From positions 85,782,665 to 85,846,664 of the forward strand of contig CM050453.2 in assembly GCA_027563935.2 (NCBI GenBank): 64,000 nucleotides of DNA. Reading direction: 5' to 3'. Of this stretch, positions 1 to 10,799 are shown piece after piece. Under the pieces are notes generated by a model. That model did not search any database, was not told the DNA's origin, and worked only from the letters and a program-made list of their open reading frames with translations. This DNA is from Costus lasius. Taxonomy: Eukaryota > Streptophyta > Magnoliopsida > Zingiberales > Costaceae. Numbering within the stretch: the stretch's first letter is position 1; every line of letters starts with the position of its first letter. The position numbers and the translations under genes were made by a program.

Positions 1-864
1 GATGATTTAGTCATCATTGCCAATGTCTAAAGAACCTACAAGGTCCACACCTAGACGTCAGAGATTCCATACTGATCATTTAGCCTCTGATTGAATCATT
101 GTGTGATTCAGATCATTTTGGGGAACTGATGCATTGAGACTTTTACAGAGGAGATGATATTTTATTTTAGTTCATGTTTGACCACTAGTTGACTCTAGTG
201 GACCATGTTTGACCTCTGTTCACCTGTGTTATCAAAATGAGTCGAACAAGGGTCTTGGTGCAAGTTTGGACTAGGCACTTTAGTCACATGAATAAAATAA
301 AATCATTAATTGGCAAGAAAATTTTTCTCTTGGCTAGTTAATAGGCCTGGGCACAATTTACAATTAATAGCGTCTGCGGGGATTCGAACCCGTGATGCTG
401 ATCTGGTTAATTGTGAATTGGCGGCTATATGCGTTATCCCACATAGGAAAAATCTCCAACATGTATTTGGCTCTGCTATTATAAATATAGAGGCCTGCTT
501 GGGAGATTTTTGCACCAGACACTTCTCTTGTCTCCTATTGTTGCCTCCCTTCTACTGCTTGGCGTGAGGGTTTTCGAGGTGACGACAATAAAAAGATTTT
601 GCATCAAGGGTTGGGATAAGTGGTAGTTCTACCTACTCCTTATCGCCAACGTTCCCTCTTCTCCTTGGCATTGGTGCAAGTTGAGAAGATCAAGAGGCAT
701 GGATCTCCTCTCCCGAAGCTAGCACGTGCGTGGAGCGGAGGAATCTCGAGACTGTCCGTGTGTGCATGATTGTAGAGGACGGACACCTATGTGTCTTCAT
801 CATCAGCAGCTCCGGGAATTGCTTGATAAGGTATTACTCTTCTGACGACTGGGGATTCCCAACA
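1..864 (+). mobile_element. 3' part of an LTR (solo LTR or 3' LTR), left end outside window
   Basis: This stretch looks like the right part of a Copia-type LTR. It contains a TATA box (TATAAATA, 480-487), a possible AATAAA-like polyadenylation site near 588-594, and ends in CCCAACA at 864. Directly after it the sequence becomes the interior of the LARD element, and the paralogous interior near 46290 reads GATTC where this copy reads GATTA (865-869), so 865-869 is the likely right target-site duplication. The matching left end is not in the window. No primer binding site follows, so it is a solo LTR or a 3' LTR. Family assignment is inference. Confidence 0.45.
371..410 (-). other. tRNA 3'-half-like segment with a Pol III B-box-like motif
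   Basis: Read on the minus strand, this contains GGGTTCGAATCCCC, which fits the B-box/T-arm consensus GGTTCGANNCC, followed by a short tail. A convincing A box or complete cloverleaf is not visible upstream on the same strand, so this is not called a tRNA gene. It lies inside the LTR at the left edge, about 70 bases upstream of its TATA box. It could be a SINE or tRNA remnant captured by the LTR, or chance similarity. Confidence 0.3.
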
Positions 865-1336
865 GATTACGGCATCTGCGAGATGCCGATGAGAAATCTG
901 TGAGACTTCTTCATGGAGCAGCGGGCTCCGATGCCGTTGCCACACGGGCGACGAGGATTTCCGGCGTCAGGTGGACGCTGACGAGGGTCTGCCAGGCCCC
1001 TTCCCAGAGCTGTGAGCTCTGATGCCGTCACCAGGAGGGTGACGAAGATTCTGCCATCAGGCGAGACACGAACGAAGGGTCTGTGAGGCCCTTTCCAGAG
1101 CAAGAGGCTCTAATGCCGTTGCTAGGAGGGCAATGAAGAGAGGTCAGCGAGACCCCTTTCTAGAGTAGCGTGCTCTGAGGCCGTCGCCGAGAGGGTGACG
1201 ATGAGATTCCGGCATCTGTGAGACACCGACGAGGGATCAAAGGGTTAGGCGTATCGGACCAAGAGCACAGGCGGTGCTCTGACGGAGGACCCTGAATGGG
1301 ACGTCGAGGGCGATGTCCAAATTTGATGGGGGAGAA
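865..1336 (+). mobile_element. LARD-type element, interior copy A (left part missing)
   Basis: Non-coding interior of a large retrotransposon derivative. It is homologous to 46290-46760, the interior of the second unit. It consists of repeated modules of roughly 90-110 bases rich in perfect small hairpins, for example GGCATCT-GCG-AGATGCC (871-887), GCGTC-AGGTG-GACGC (964-978), AGAGCT-GTG-AGCTCT (1006-1020), GTCACC/GGTGAC (1027-1043) and AAGGGTCT-GTG-AGGCCCTT (1075-1093). It ends in a purine-rich tract (about 1325-1336) directly before the LTR start TGTGAGG. No coding frame is supported. Confidence 0.7.
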
Positions 1337-1393
1337 TGTGAGGTTCAAATTCATTTGGACTGGGCCAACACAAATCTGGATTGGGCGGTGGCC
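1337..1393 (+). repeat. LARD LTR (middle copy), first 57 bases
   Basis: This begins TGTGAGGTTC, as does the third LTR at 46761, and is cut off after 57 bases by the Athila-like insertion. The rest of this LTR resumes at about 44887. Alignment with 46761-46820 gives the join at the GGCC/CCAATCC boundary. Confidence 0.75.
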
Positions 1394-3156
1394 TCATCAC
1401 ACGAAAATTCATAGTATATTTTGTGTCATTTAATAGGTCTTTTTTATGTCATATTCATACTCATTTGCTTATTTTCATACCTCATTTATCAAATATTGTG
1501 GAATCTACACCATTTTTGGTTTTTGATCATTTTCAGGTAAAAAGGCATCATTTTAAGGCGTTTTCAAGCAATTCAAGTGCATAGACAAATTTCCATCATC
1601 AAGAGAAGATTACATGTCAAATTTCACGCAAATAAGAGCTTCATACCAAATTACGGCAGGACCGTAATCAATATTACGATACCGTGGTTTTACTGAACCT
1701 ATAGAATAAACCATGGCACCACCGTAATTTTGGTTGATTTCTATCCAGAAAGATTTGCAGATGTTACGGCACAGCCATAATTAATATTATAGGACATAAT
1801 TTCAGGAGATTTCTGTCCAAGAAGATTTGCAGATATTACGGCACTGCCATAATGGAAATTACGGCTGTAATTTTATTCCAGACAGCCGATTTTCCTAGTC
1901 TTATTGAAGCCCGATTTTTACACGGATGATTGCGGATGATTTAGACCACCAATTCAAGATCCGTAAAAAGGAGGATACTCGTGAGAATAAGGGGGAGATC
2001 AACGAACCAAAAGCCCTAATTTCGATTTAGCACTTAGAGCGAAATTGCCATCTTCACCGCCGCACTAGGTTTCGCCGCCGCGAAGTGTACAAAGCATCTC
2101 CGGCCGTGAAATTTGAGGGAAAGCTACGACTAGAAGAGGAGAACATACCCTAGAAGTCTCAGAGCGAAAGGAGATCGATTAGAGGAGTAATCAAAGAAAG
2201 AAGGGACACCTACACTATTCATACAAAAATTACGGGCTGTAATTTTCATTACAGCCCTGTGTTTAGTAAAATTTCCTCTTTCTCTTCGATTTTTGGTCAT
2301 TCTAAACTATGGCTTATTGTAATTCCTCTACCATGCTAGCTTAAACACTTTTTGGGACTTGGGGTGTAATCCCCTTAATTTCCCAATGACTAGATGATCT
2401 TTATTTCGTCAGGAATACTTTTATTATGATTATTTTACTTAAGTGATGATTGTCTTTAATCCTTTCTAGTTTCATATTGTCAACATATATTGGAGTTTTT
2501 ATGATATGGACTGAAAAGTGACTTGCAAAACTTAGAACCATAATATTGAGATTTAGGAACTCATCGTAAGAAATTAGGTTTGTTCTTATTTCTAGTTTTT
2601 AGAAGTTTATTGACTTGTTAATAATTTTGATCTGGGAGAATTAGTAGTTTAAATATGAATATATTGTAAGAAATTAGGTATCGAATTGTTAGAAACCCTT
2701 AAGTAGAACTTGTGAATCTAAAGTATGAAAGTATTTAGTTTTCACTTGAGATGACTGACGTAAAGATTGGATGCATGAAAGTGATCTTAAATCTTCTTGT
2801 CAATGATTTACTTATCTTTAGCATTGAATAAATCTTGTGCGAAAGTGAGGATTGGTTCTTTGTAAATTTCTTGCGCGACAACGAGATGATTTCTTTATAA
2901 ATTAAATTATATCTTTATCATAATAAGAATAAACTGATGATCATTTAATTATATCTAGTCATTAAAATTAAGGTGGATGAAACCCTAGTCCCAACTTTTC
3001 TCTCTAACTTTTCCTGTACTTTTCGATCGTTCGCTTACATCATATTCGATTGCCTAGCTAGTGAAAAATCAACTATTCGGTACTTGACAAACGAGGTCTC
3101 TATGGTTCGATATCTTTTTTATTACTTCGAGTATCCGTGCACTTGCAGACACAATA
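1394..3156 (+). repeat. Athila-like 5' LTR
   Basis: The start TCATCACACG corresponds to TGATGACAAG in the 3' LTR and the end ACACAATA to ACACAACA. The LTR carries a short array of palindromic TACGG...CCGTAA motifs at 1651-1667, 1711-1728, 1764-1780 and 1836-1852, also present in the 3' LTR and 3' untranslated region. Its divergence from the 3' LTR is clearly higher than between the Copia LTR pairs. Confidence 0.8.
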
Positions 3157-3162
3157 AGTTTT

Positions 3163-3179
3163 TGGCACCGTTGTCAGGA
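3163..3179 (+). other. Primer binding site, tRNA-Asp type (degenerate)
   Basis: TGGCACCGTTGTCAGGA lies six bases after the 5' LTR. The Athila group normally carries a site complementary to the tRNA-Asp 3' end at this position. This copy differs from that consensus by a few transitions. It supports the orientation and the end of the LTR. Confidence 0.7.
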
Positions 3180-3344
3180 CCTTGGTTTTTGTTAATATTG
3201 AAGAAATTGATAGTATTACTAGACTAGGCTTTGTTTTATTTTCTGTTTTTGTTATTTTCTTTAGAAATCTTTATAAGCTAAGATTAATTTTGTTTTCTGT
3301 ACTTTTCTGAATATTTTGAGTTTATTTGATCTATCTACTTGTGA

Positions 3345-4160
3345 ATGCGCATGAAACTCAGATCAGGACCTCTAGTTCCTTTAGATCCTGAGATTAACAA
3401 AACTCTTAGACTACGTAGGAAACTCAGATTTAAAGAAAGACAAGAAGAAGTAGAAGTCATGGCAGACAGAAGATCACTTAGGGACTATGCAGCCCCTAAT
3501 CCACAGGAGATACACTCTAGCATTGCTAGACCAGCTATAGAGGCTAATAACTTCAAAATTAAGCCAGCTTTCTTATCTATGATCCAGCAAAATCAGTTTG
3601 GAGGAACTCCATTTGAAGATCCTAATCAACATCTTGCTTTATTTCTTGAATTATGTGATACTATTAAAATTAATGGTGTTTCCAGTGATGCATTAAAACT
3701 TAGATTGTTTCCTTTTTCCCTCAAGGACCGAGCACGTTCTTGGCTGCAATCTCAACCTACCGGTACCTTCACTACATGGGATCAACTGTCTAATGCTTTC
3801 TTGACAAAATATTTCCCACCCAGCAAGACGATCCAGTTAAGGAAGCAGATTACTAGCTTTGCACAGTGGGATGGCGAGTCTTTGAGTAAGACATGAGAGC
3901 GTTTAAACTAGTTGCAATGGAAGTGTCCTCACCATGGCCTTGAAAAATGGGTTTTAATACATACTTTTTATAATGGTTTACATTATAATACTTGTCTAAC
4001 TATTGATGCTGCTGCAGGAGGAGCCCTCATGAGCAAGACTATTGAAGATGCTTTCACTTTGTTTGAAGAGATGGCTCTGAACCACAATCAGTGGACTACA
4101 GAGAGAGAAGTGATATATCGGCCTCCTCATGGTAAGAAAGAAAATGATATTTGGCGCGCC
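3345..4160 (+). pseudogene. Athila-like gag, N-terminal part
   Basis: Gag builds the virus-like particle that packages the element RNA. The start at 3345 follows the primer site by about 170 bases and the frame contains the Athila-style stretch ADRRSLRDYAAPN and the conserved gag block around ALKLRLFPFSLKDRARSWL (residues about 120-140). A stop interrupts the frame at 3894-3896, after which homology continues to 4160 (CPHHGLEKW onwards). There it is cut by a minus-strand solo LTR and resumes at 6382. It is non-functional. Confidence 0.8.
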
Positions 4161-6381
4161 TGTTAGGGAATACCGGGTGTAATTTAAAATTTTGCAGTCC
4201 CAGGACGCAGCGGAAGAATCATTACACCCGAAACATATTTCGGTCCCAAGGATCCATGCGAGAGAGAAGACACAAGGATGTGTTAGAGATGTACCTCTTT
4301 TGCTTCTCTAGTTGCCGAAGCTATGTTGAAGACGATCAAGTGCTCGCCCTCTACAAGTATCCGCGCGTCGACTCCTTAACGTTGCTCCCTTCCACGCTTG
4401 GTGCTAGCCTCGGGAAGAGAATCAAGTCTTAGGGTTCCTTCACTTCTCTTGTGCCACCTCTAAGGATCATGCGCCAAGTGTAAGGAAGATGCCGCCAACT
4501 CCTTATCCTCTTCACTCCAAGAGAAGAGGGAGAAGAAGAGTTTCAGCCCTTAGGAAGAGTAAGAGGAAGTGGCGCCACCAAGTCCTTCTCCAAGTCACGC
4601 CAAGAGGAGAGGAAGGAGAAGACTTGCGGCCACTAGTAGGAAGAAAGGTTGCACCACCTTGATGTTGTTGCCCTTTGCCCTTGCTCTCGCCCCTCTATGT
4701 ATGTTCACGTCTCCAAGCATTCGAACCATTGAGAGGGGGCAGCTAGGGTCCCTTTTATAAGCCAAGAGGCGGTTTAGGGAGGGCCAAGATCATGCCAAGT
4801 GGGCGGCTAGGATGAGAGGGGTTTGTGCTAAGGAAAGTCTCCAAGACTTTGCCATAAACCTCATTCAACCTATCCTTATTTGCCCAATAGCCATATCAGC
4901 CCAAGACATGCCTTAGAGGCATTCTTTCCATCCAAGGAGAAGGGATAGGCACAACATGCAAGAGTCATTCGGCTAAGCAAGGGTTTGAGGGGAATTAGGG
5001 TTTGGAGGTAAGGTAAGTCTCCAAGATCTTATCATAAACCTTACCCTACTATCCATATGCGCCCAAGCTCTTTCCAAAAGAGCCATCAAGACATATCAGC
5101 CCCAACACTTGCCATAGAGGCAAGATACCATCAAAGGATGAAGGGGAAGGCACCACTTCCTTCCAAAGGAAGCAATTTATGCCACCCACACCCCATTATG
5201 CCCTTAGGCGCCAATGGGATTGGGTTTCTCCCCATTATACCCTTTTAAGCCAATTTCCTCTTCATGAAAACTTATTATTGGGCCTCATTGGATAATGAGC
5301 TAGCCCAAACTTCATGGCATGGGTTGATTAAGCCATTGGATCCAATCCAATGCAACCCTAATCCAAATGTGACCAATCTAGGTCAATTTCGGGTCAACCT
5401 GCCAAAATTGAAGTTTTGCCCCAATAACTTTCTTCCAACTCATCAGGCCCATTGGCACTGATGAAATCTTCCAAATGGATCCAAGTTATCCAATAACTTG
5501 ATCCTAAGGCTTCTGATTAAAGCAACGTCAAGAGTCTATTGCATGTGACCCCGTAGGATCCTAATGACGACAACGATGTAAACATCATAAGTAGTGAGGG
5601 GTATCTAGCAACACATCACTACTACCCATGTCATAGGACTTAAGTCATTATGGCAACAACTCCTAACAAGCAACGAGGATTCCCATTGCATTATAGATCC
5701 CTTTGCCTAAACTGATATCCTGCCATTGGATTAGTCTCAAGTTTATCAATCCAATGCATTGGACATGACTCAACTAGTGTGGCCATACATTCCTGTCATG
5801 CACCAATAAGGTGGGGCGCCCCAAAGTGGATATCATGCTTCCTCTGAAGGAAGGGGCAAATCCTACTATTGGTCATCTATGTCTCTACGTGACTTATGAC
5901 ATGCCCAATGACAGTCGTTTTGATCCCCCAATTACGGAGAGATGTAAGACTGCATCAAAGCATATCCATCATCAAATCTAGACATGAATACCTCAAGTCT
6001 AAGGATCAATGCAAACCTCTTGCATGTGAGATTGACTTGTTGACTAGACAAGTCAATCCTCACGGTGGATCACTCCAGTGCATCCAATGCACCTGTATGT
6101 CTGCGTTACTGTGCCCCGCACCTAACCAGCCCATACACCAGTCTTACATGTACCAAAGCTATCCCATATCTACTATGGTACCTCGTCTGGGGATAGCTTA
6201 TGAGAATGGATCCAATCCAGACTCCTGGGACATTATATATGCAACTCAATACATCAACGCAGGTAGAGAAGTATGCATAATAACGACCATGCCTCTATAA
6301 AGAATAATAGTTGTATCAAAGTACATTCAAACAATGTCTGATCATGTCCATACATTGGTCTGCAGGGCATATACGCCAACA
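4161..6381 (-). mobile_element. Copia-type solo LTR, 2221 bp, target duplication GCGCC
   Basis: It is bounded by perfect 5-base duplications GCGCC (4156-4160 and 6382-6386). Read on the minus strand it runs TGTTGGCGTAT... to ...CCCTAACA. The start resembles the Copia LTRs at 14600 and 34881, and it shares with them the block at 5593-5617. A TATA-like TTATAAAAGG lies on the minus strand at about 4751-4761. No interior or second LTR is present, so it is a solo LTR left by recombination. A close relative is at 26904-29285. The open frames inside (for example 4569-4760, 5896-6300) are not supported as genes. Confidence 0.88.
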
Positions 6382-6984
6382 GCGCCTTGGCTGAAAAGGT
6401 AGGTTCTGTGAGTAATAGATTTGATTATTTTCAAATGCAAACTACTGTAGTTTCATCTTCTATTATCTGTGATATTTGTGGTAATCATGGACACTATTCT
6501 GAGGAGTGTAAAGTAATTGCTGATCAAGGTGTTGAGAAAGTAAATGATATAGGGGGATATAATCAGGGTAGACATAATAATGATCCCTATTCTAGTACTT
6601 ATAAACCTGGATGGAGGAACCACCCCAATTTATTTTGGAAAAGTAATAATAATATAGGGGGACAAGTTGAGAATAGAGGATATCAACAGAGACAAAATCA
6701 AAATCAAAACCAGCCCCAAAATTCTAGTGTAGAGTCTTTGCTTGAAAAATTTATAGCTAGTCAAAATCAAATCATGACAAATCAAAATAAGTAGATTGAA
6801 GATCTTAAAGGAATGATTAGTCAACTTACTTCTCAAATAGGATCTTTAGCAGCTCACAATAAAATCTTAGAAAACCAAATAGCACAATAGGCAAGCACTT
6901 CTTATGGACCCCGAGGGAAATTACCTGCTAAACCTGAACCAAACCTAGGGAACATTGTAATGCTATAATTACTAGGAGTGGGAG
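6382..6984 (+). pseudogene. Athila-like gag, C-terminal part with zinc knuckle
   Basis: After the solo LTR the Athila frame resumes with a CCHC zinc knuckle, CDICGNHGHYSEEC (6468-6509), which binds RNA in Gag. This is followed by an Asn/Gln-rich stretch. A stop lies at 6792-6794. The sequence is cut at 6984 by the chromovirus-type insertion. It continues at 24008, where the sequence across the two flanks encodes the RSGRQLDKP motif region known from Athila Gag. Confidence 0.8.
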
Positions 6985-8457
6985 TGATGCAGGAGCAAAT
7001 GGACCCACAACAATACACCGAGACGGCCCAAACACCATGGAAGACACTTGGGAAGACTCCCCAGGACGTGGGGAAGATACAGCGCGAATTTCAGCACAAT
7101 CGGAGTTCCCAAGGCCCCAACACGGCCAAGCCGTGCGCCCCTTCACGGCCGTGACACGGTCGACTGAAGACGCGAACGCTAAGCACGGGCGTGACTCCAA
7201 GCACGGGCAAGCCATGCCCGCTTCTATGGATTTCCGTGACTCTGAACACGGCCGTGCTCACCATCACGGCCAGGCCGTGTTCGCCCTTGATGACTCGTTA
7301 TAGTCCCGACAACCTCACTTCGATGTGCACCACCCCCCCTACCATGTTGCTCCACCCCATGACGATCCAAAGGAGCCCAACAAGGTGGAAATCCGGCGAT
7401 CCCAACGCCAAAGTAAGCCCCCGGACCATTTCTTGGGCGTCATTAGCCCTCTTTCCATCCATACCGAAATGGCGCAGCCTAAGGGCACTACGAGTCAACC
7501 CTCTAAAGATCCAACCCCGGGTGGGCCACGTAATATGATTAGCAACACGGCCCAAGAATGAGCCACGACGGTGGTGACCCAGCCCACAACGTCAAAGTTC
7601 TGCTGTCTTGTTGCCGTATGTTCGAAGCGCGTCTAAACAGCACCCGTACAAAGACACAGAATCACGTCCTCTCTGCCCCGAAGAATATTAGTTAGGAGTT
7701 TGTTATATCTCATCTTTAGTTGCAGCTTGACCACTTTAGTGGTCTGCTAGAGTAGGTAGTTTGTTAAAGTTAAGTGTCTTATGTGTATTTTGTCTTTTTC
7801 CACCCCTCTATTCTATAAAAGAGGAGGTTGGGCTGTTATGTTCTTCAGTTCTCTTGGAGTGGAGAGACCTCCTAGTGAGTTAGAGTCGCCAGCGTTTGTA
7901 GAAGTCGAGCCGGAGCCTCGCCTTCATCGTTGTACGGGTCGAGGAACGCCTCGATTCCCAGTTGTTTCCGCTTTCCGATTGAAGTAAATCCCGCCCTTCC
8001 GGCGGGTCAGGTTCGCCTGTTTTTTATTTCAATTGTGTGATCCTTCGATACGATTCCCTCCTTCTCCTCACCCCGCTGTCCGAGCATCGGAGGCATGGTT
8101 GTTTTCTTGTGCTCTTTGCTTGTTTCAGCTCCATAGCCCGGTGAGCTAATGTGCTACGCCATCGCTGTTCCCCGCGTGGCTGAGTTTAAAACGTGCCAAG
8201 TGATCTGCGAGGAATGCAAAAAATTGCTTTAAGGTTAGCGTGTTGCGTTAATAGTCGGGTGCTGTCGCTTTCATTCGCATTAGTGTTGCCCTCATTGAAC
8301 TCGTCTCCGTTTTCGTCGCGCTTTCTACCGATTTCTCCTGCACTTTCCAAAGCATTTTTCTTTCTCTCGTCTCACGACCCTCTCTCGTTTTACGAGCATT
8401 GTATAAAATCCCTAGAGTACGACTTAAGGACCCTCCCTCCTATTAGACGCTCCATCA
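6985..8457 (+). repeat. Chromovirus-type 5' LTR
   Basis: TGATGCAGG...CTCCATCA. It contains clustered CACGG/CCGTG palindromes at about 7118-7285 and a TATA box TATAAAAGAG near 7813. One copy of a 63-base unit (7181-7243) is present, which occurs twice in the 3' LTR. The open frames inside are also found in the 3' LTR only because the LTRs are copies. Confidence 0.87.
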
Positions 8458-8461
8458 ATTC

Positions 8462-8473
8462 TGGTATCAGAGG
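8462..8473 (+). other. Primer binding site, initiator tRNA-Met type
   Basis: TGGTATCAGAGG starts four bases after the 5' LTR. It is complementary to the 3' end of plant initiator tRNA-Met and would prime minus-strand DNA synthesis. Confidence 0.85.
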
Positions 8474-8585
8474 ACGTTGCGCATTCGATTTTTATCGTTC
8501 GCACGATCCCTTGCATTGCATATTTCTGCACTTTTTACACATTTTTTTTAGCATTCCGCATTAGTCGCGTCTCCCTTGTTTGTGC

Positions 8586-10791
8586 ATGGTGACTACAAGG
8601 TCACAAGTCATGTCGTCCCAATGCCCCGATACTATCCCTGAAACTCAAGAATCTGTCCAGCCTTCGGAAGGGGCTAACTCCCGTCTAGAATCCTTAGGTG
8701 CGCTAGAGGCGCGCATCGATGCGAAGCTTGCTGCGCTATCCGCACGCGTGGATGCCCAACAAGCTAGCACCGAAGCCAAATTCGATCAGATTATGGCTGG
8801 ACTCCATCACCTCCTTAGTCGCCCCGGGGCCACGGAGCGTGAGCTTCCAACCCCGATGAACCCTCCGGTGTCCGCACACCCAGCCCCTACGAGGGAAGTG
8901 CCTCCTTTGGCGGCGCCTGCTCGACCGCGCGCCCACGAGGAAGATTGGGGTCGCACATGGCCGTACAAGACCCCTAGGAATCCAGCTCTTGGGAATGAGC
9001 CTCTAGATGACGAGGATGTGTGGGCTGCCCAGGGCCCGCAGCCCAATGGTCATTTCAACCACGTCTGGGCCGTACCCCGAACCCCAGCCCCCACACACGT
9101 TGAGCATCCCCGGGTGGACGACAACTTCCTTCGCTATGTCCGGCACACCCCTGCACCTTTCAAGGGTGGTCTTGACCCCACCGAATTCCTTGATTGGATC
9201 ACGTCTGTGGATGCACATTTTGATCTCACCTGCGTCCCACAAGAAACTCGAGTATGGTATGTGCGCACCCTACTTGAGGGCCCTGCACGTTTACATTGGG
9301 AAAACGTGGAGCGCCAGAATGCGCAGCGAGCCCTACCCCCGATCACCGAGTGGGCGGAGATGCACTATCGCCTCCACGAGCGTTACGTCCCTGCCTCATA
9401 TAAGCAGCGTCTTCTTGATCAGTATAGTCGGCTTCACCAAGGCTCTAGCACCGTCGAGGAGTATCGTCTCACCTTCGAGATGCTCCAACTCCGTTGTAAC
9501 CTACAAGAGGACCCCGAACTGTCGTTGTCCAAATTTAGGACTGGCCTCCGCGCTGACATCCGACGAGCCACCTGCGTATGGCTTGGAGACTTTCGACCAA
9601 ACCTTCCAGCGTGCTCGGGACATCGAGCAAGATCTTTGCGCTGCCGCGAAGTGCATTGACCTGGGGCCCCCGCGGCGCCCCCATGCGGGTGGTCCCCCAC
9701 AGCCCCACCCACGACTCGAGCGTCAGGAGCCTCGTCCAGATCCGCGACCTGCACCCCCAGCCCCTCAGCCTCCTAGGCGTTCACACATTGAGGCCTCCCC
9801 TTCTCGGCCCTCTTGGGAGGAGAAGGGCAAGGCCCCGATGGTCGGCACACCTGGCCGCGTTACCTATTATAACTGCTTGCAGCCGGGTTACATGTCGCGT
9901 GAATGTCCTAAGAGAACTGCTCGAGCTGACGCGGGTCCGTCTCGTGTCGCTACCATCACCCCTGCCGAACACGACATTGAGGCGGAGTGTTACACTAGCA
10001 GTGAGGAGTCGGGTCTGTCCGCCCTTGTTGTCCATTGCATTCTGGTCCAACCCGCGCCCACCGAGGATTGGAGGCGCTCCGGCATTTTCACCACTTACAT
10101 CAAGTGCAACGGGCACTCGTGTAAGATCGTGATCAACGGCAGAAGTAGCCTGAACGTGGTCTCCCGGACTACGGTCACGCGCTTCGGCCTTCCCCTTGAG
10201 CCCCACCCGAGACCCTATTCCATTGCGTGGGTCGACACCATGAGTCTTCCGATCACGCACCAGTGTCATGTTCCCATCGCGTTTGGAAACTATCGTGAGA
10301 AGGTCTTGTGCGACGTTGTGACTATGGATGTCACCCACGTCCTCCTCGGCCGCCCATGGCTGTACGACCGGGACGTAGTTCATTATGGTCGGTCGAACAC
10401 TTATGTGTTCGACCATGACGAGCAGAAAATTAGGTTGATTCCAGCCCCGCCTAAGGAGCTCCGAGCGTCCACTTCTAAGGGTGTGATTACACCATCAGGC
10501 CCGGTCCTACAGCGCACCCCCATGGTCTCCCTCATGCGTACCCCTGCGTTGGTTCGTGAGGCTCATGCGACCAAGACTGTTTATGCACTCATGGTGTGCG
10601 AGGTTCAGGATCCCCTCCCTTGCCCCAACCCGGTACCTCCCATCGAGGTGTCCGCCCTGTTAACCAAGTTTAGTGACATCAGCCCCGAGGACTTACCCCA
10701 CGGTCTTCCCCCAGAGAGGGAGATTCAGCACACTATTGACCTTATCCCGGGAGCACCCCTCCCCAATTTGCCCCCCCCCCCATTGCCTTAA
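8586..10791 (+). pseudogene. Chromovirus-type gag and protease region, frameshifted
   Basis: The ATG at 8586 opens a Gag frame with a coiled-coil-like N-terminus (residues about 30-80) and a retrotransposon Gag core around FLDWITSVDAHFDL. The frame shifts by one near 9565 and runs on to 10791. The zinc knuckle is degenerate: YYNCLQPGYMSRECP has lost its first Cys and its His. The protease-like region reads INGRSSLNVVS at about 10132-10164, with Asn where the catalytic Asp is expected. LGRPWL follows at about 10348. The frame ends just after a run of 11 C (10771-10781). It is inactive. Confidence 0.8.
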
Positions 10792-10799
10792 CCCTGTAG

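Noticed and set aside
371..440. Functional tRNA gene on the minus strand
   Set aside because: Only a T-arm-like 3' part fits; no acceptor pairing or A box can be made.
1394..1403. ACACG as the true target duplication of the Athila-like element
   Set aside because: It would place the first ten LTR bases outside the LTR, against the ends fixed by the solo LTR 47951-49642 with its GTTAC duplication. Kept only as an alternative.
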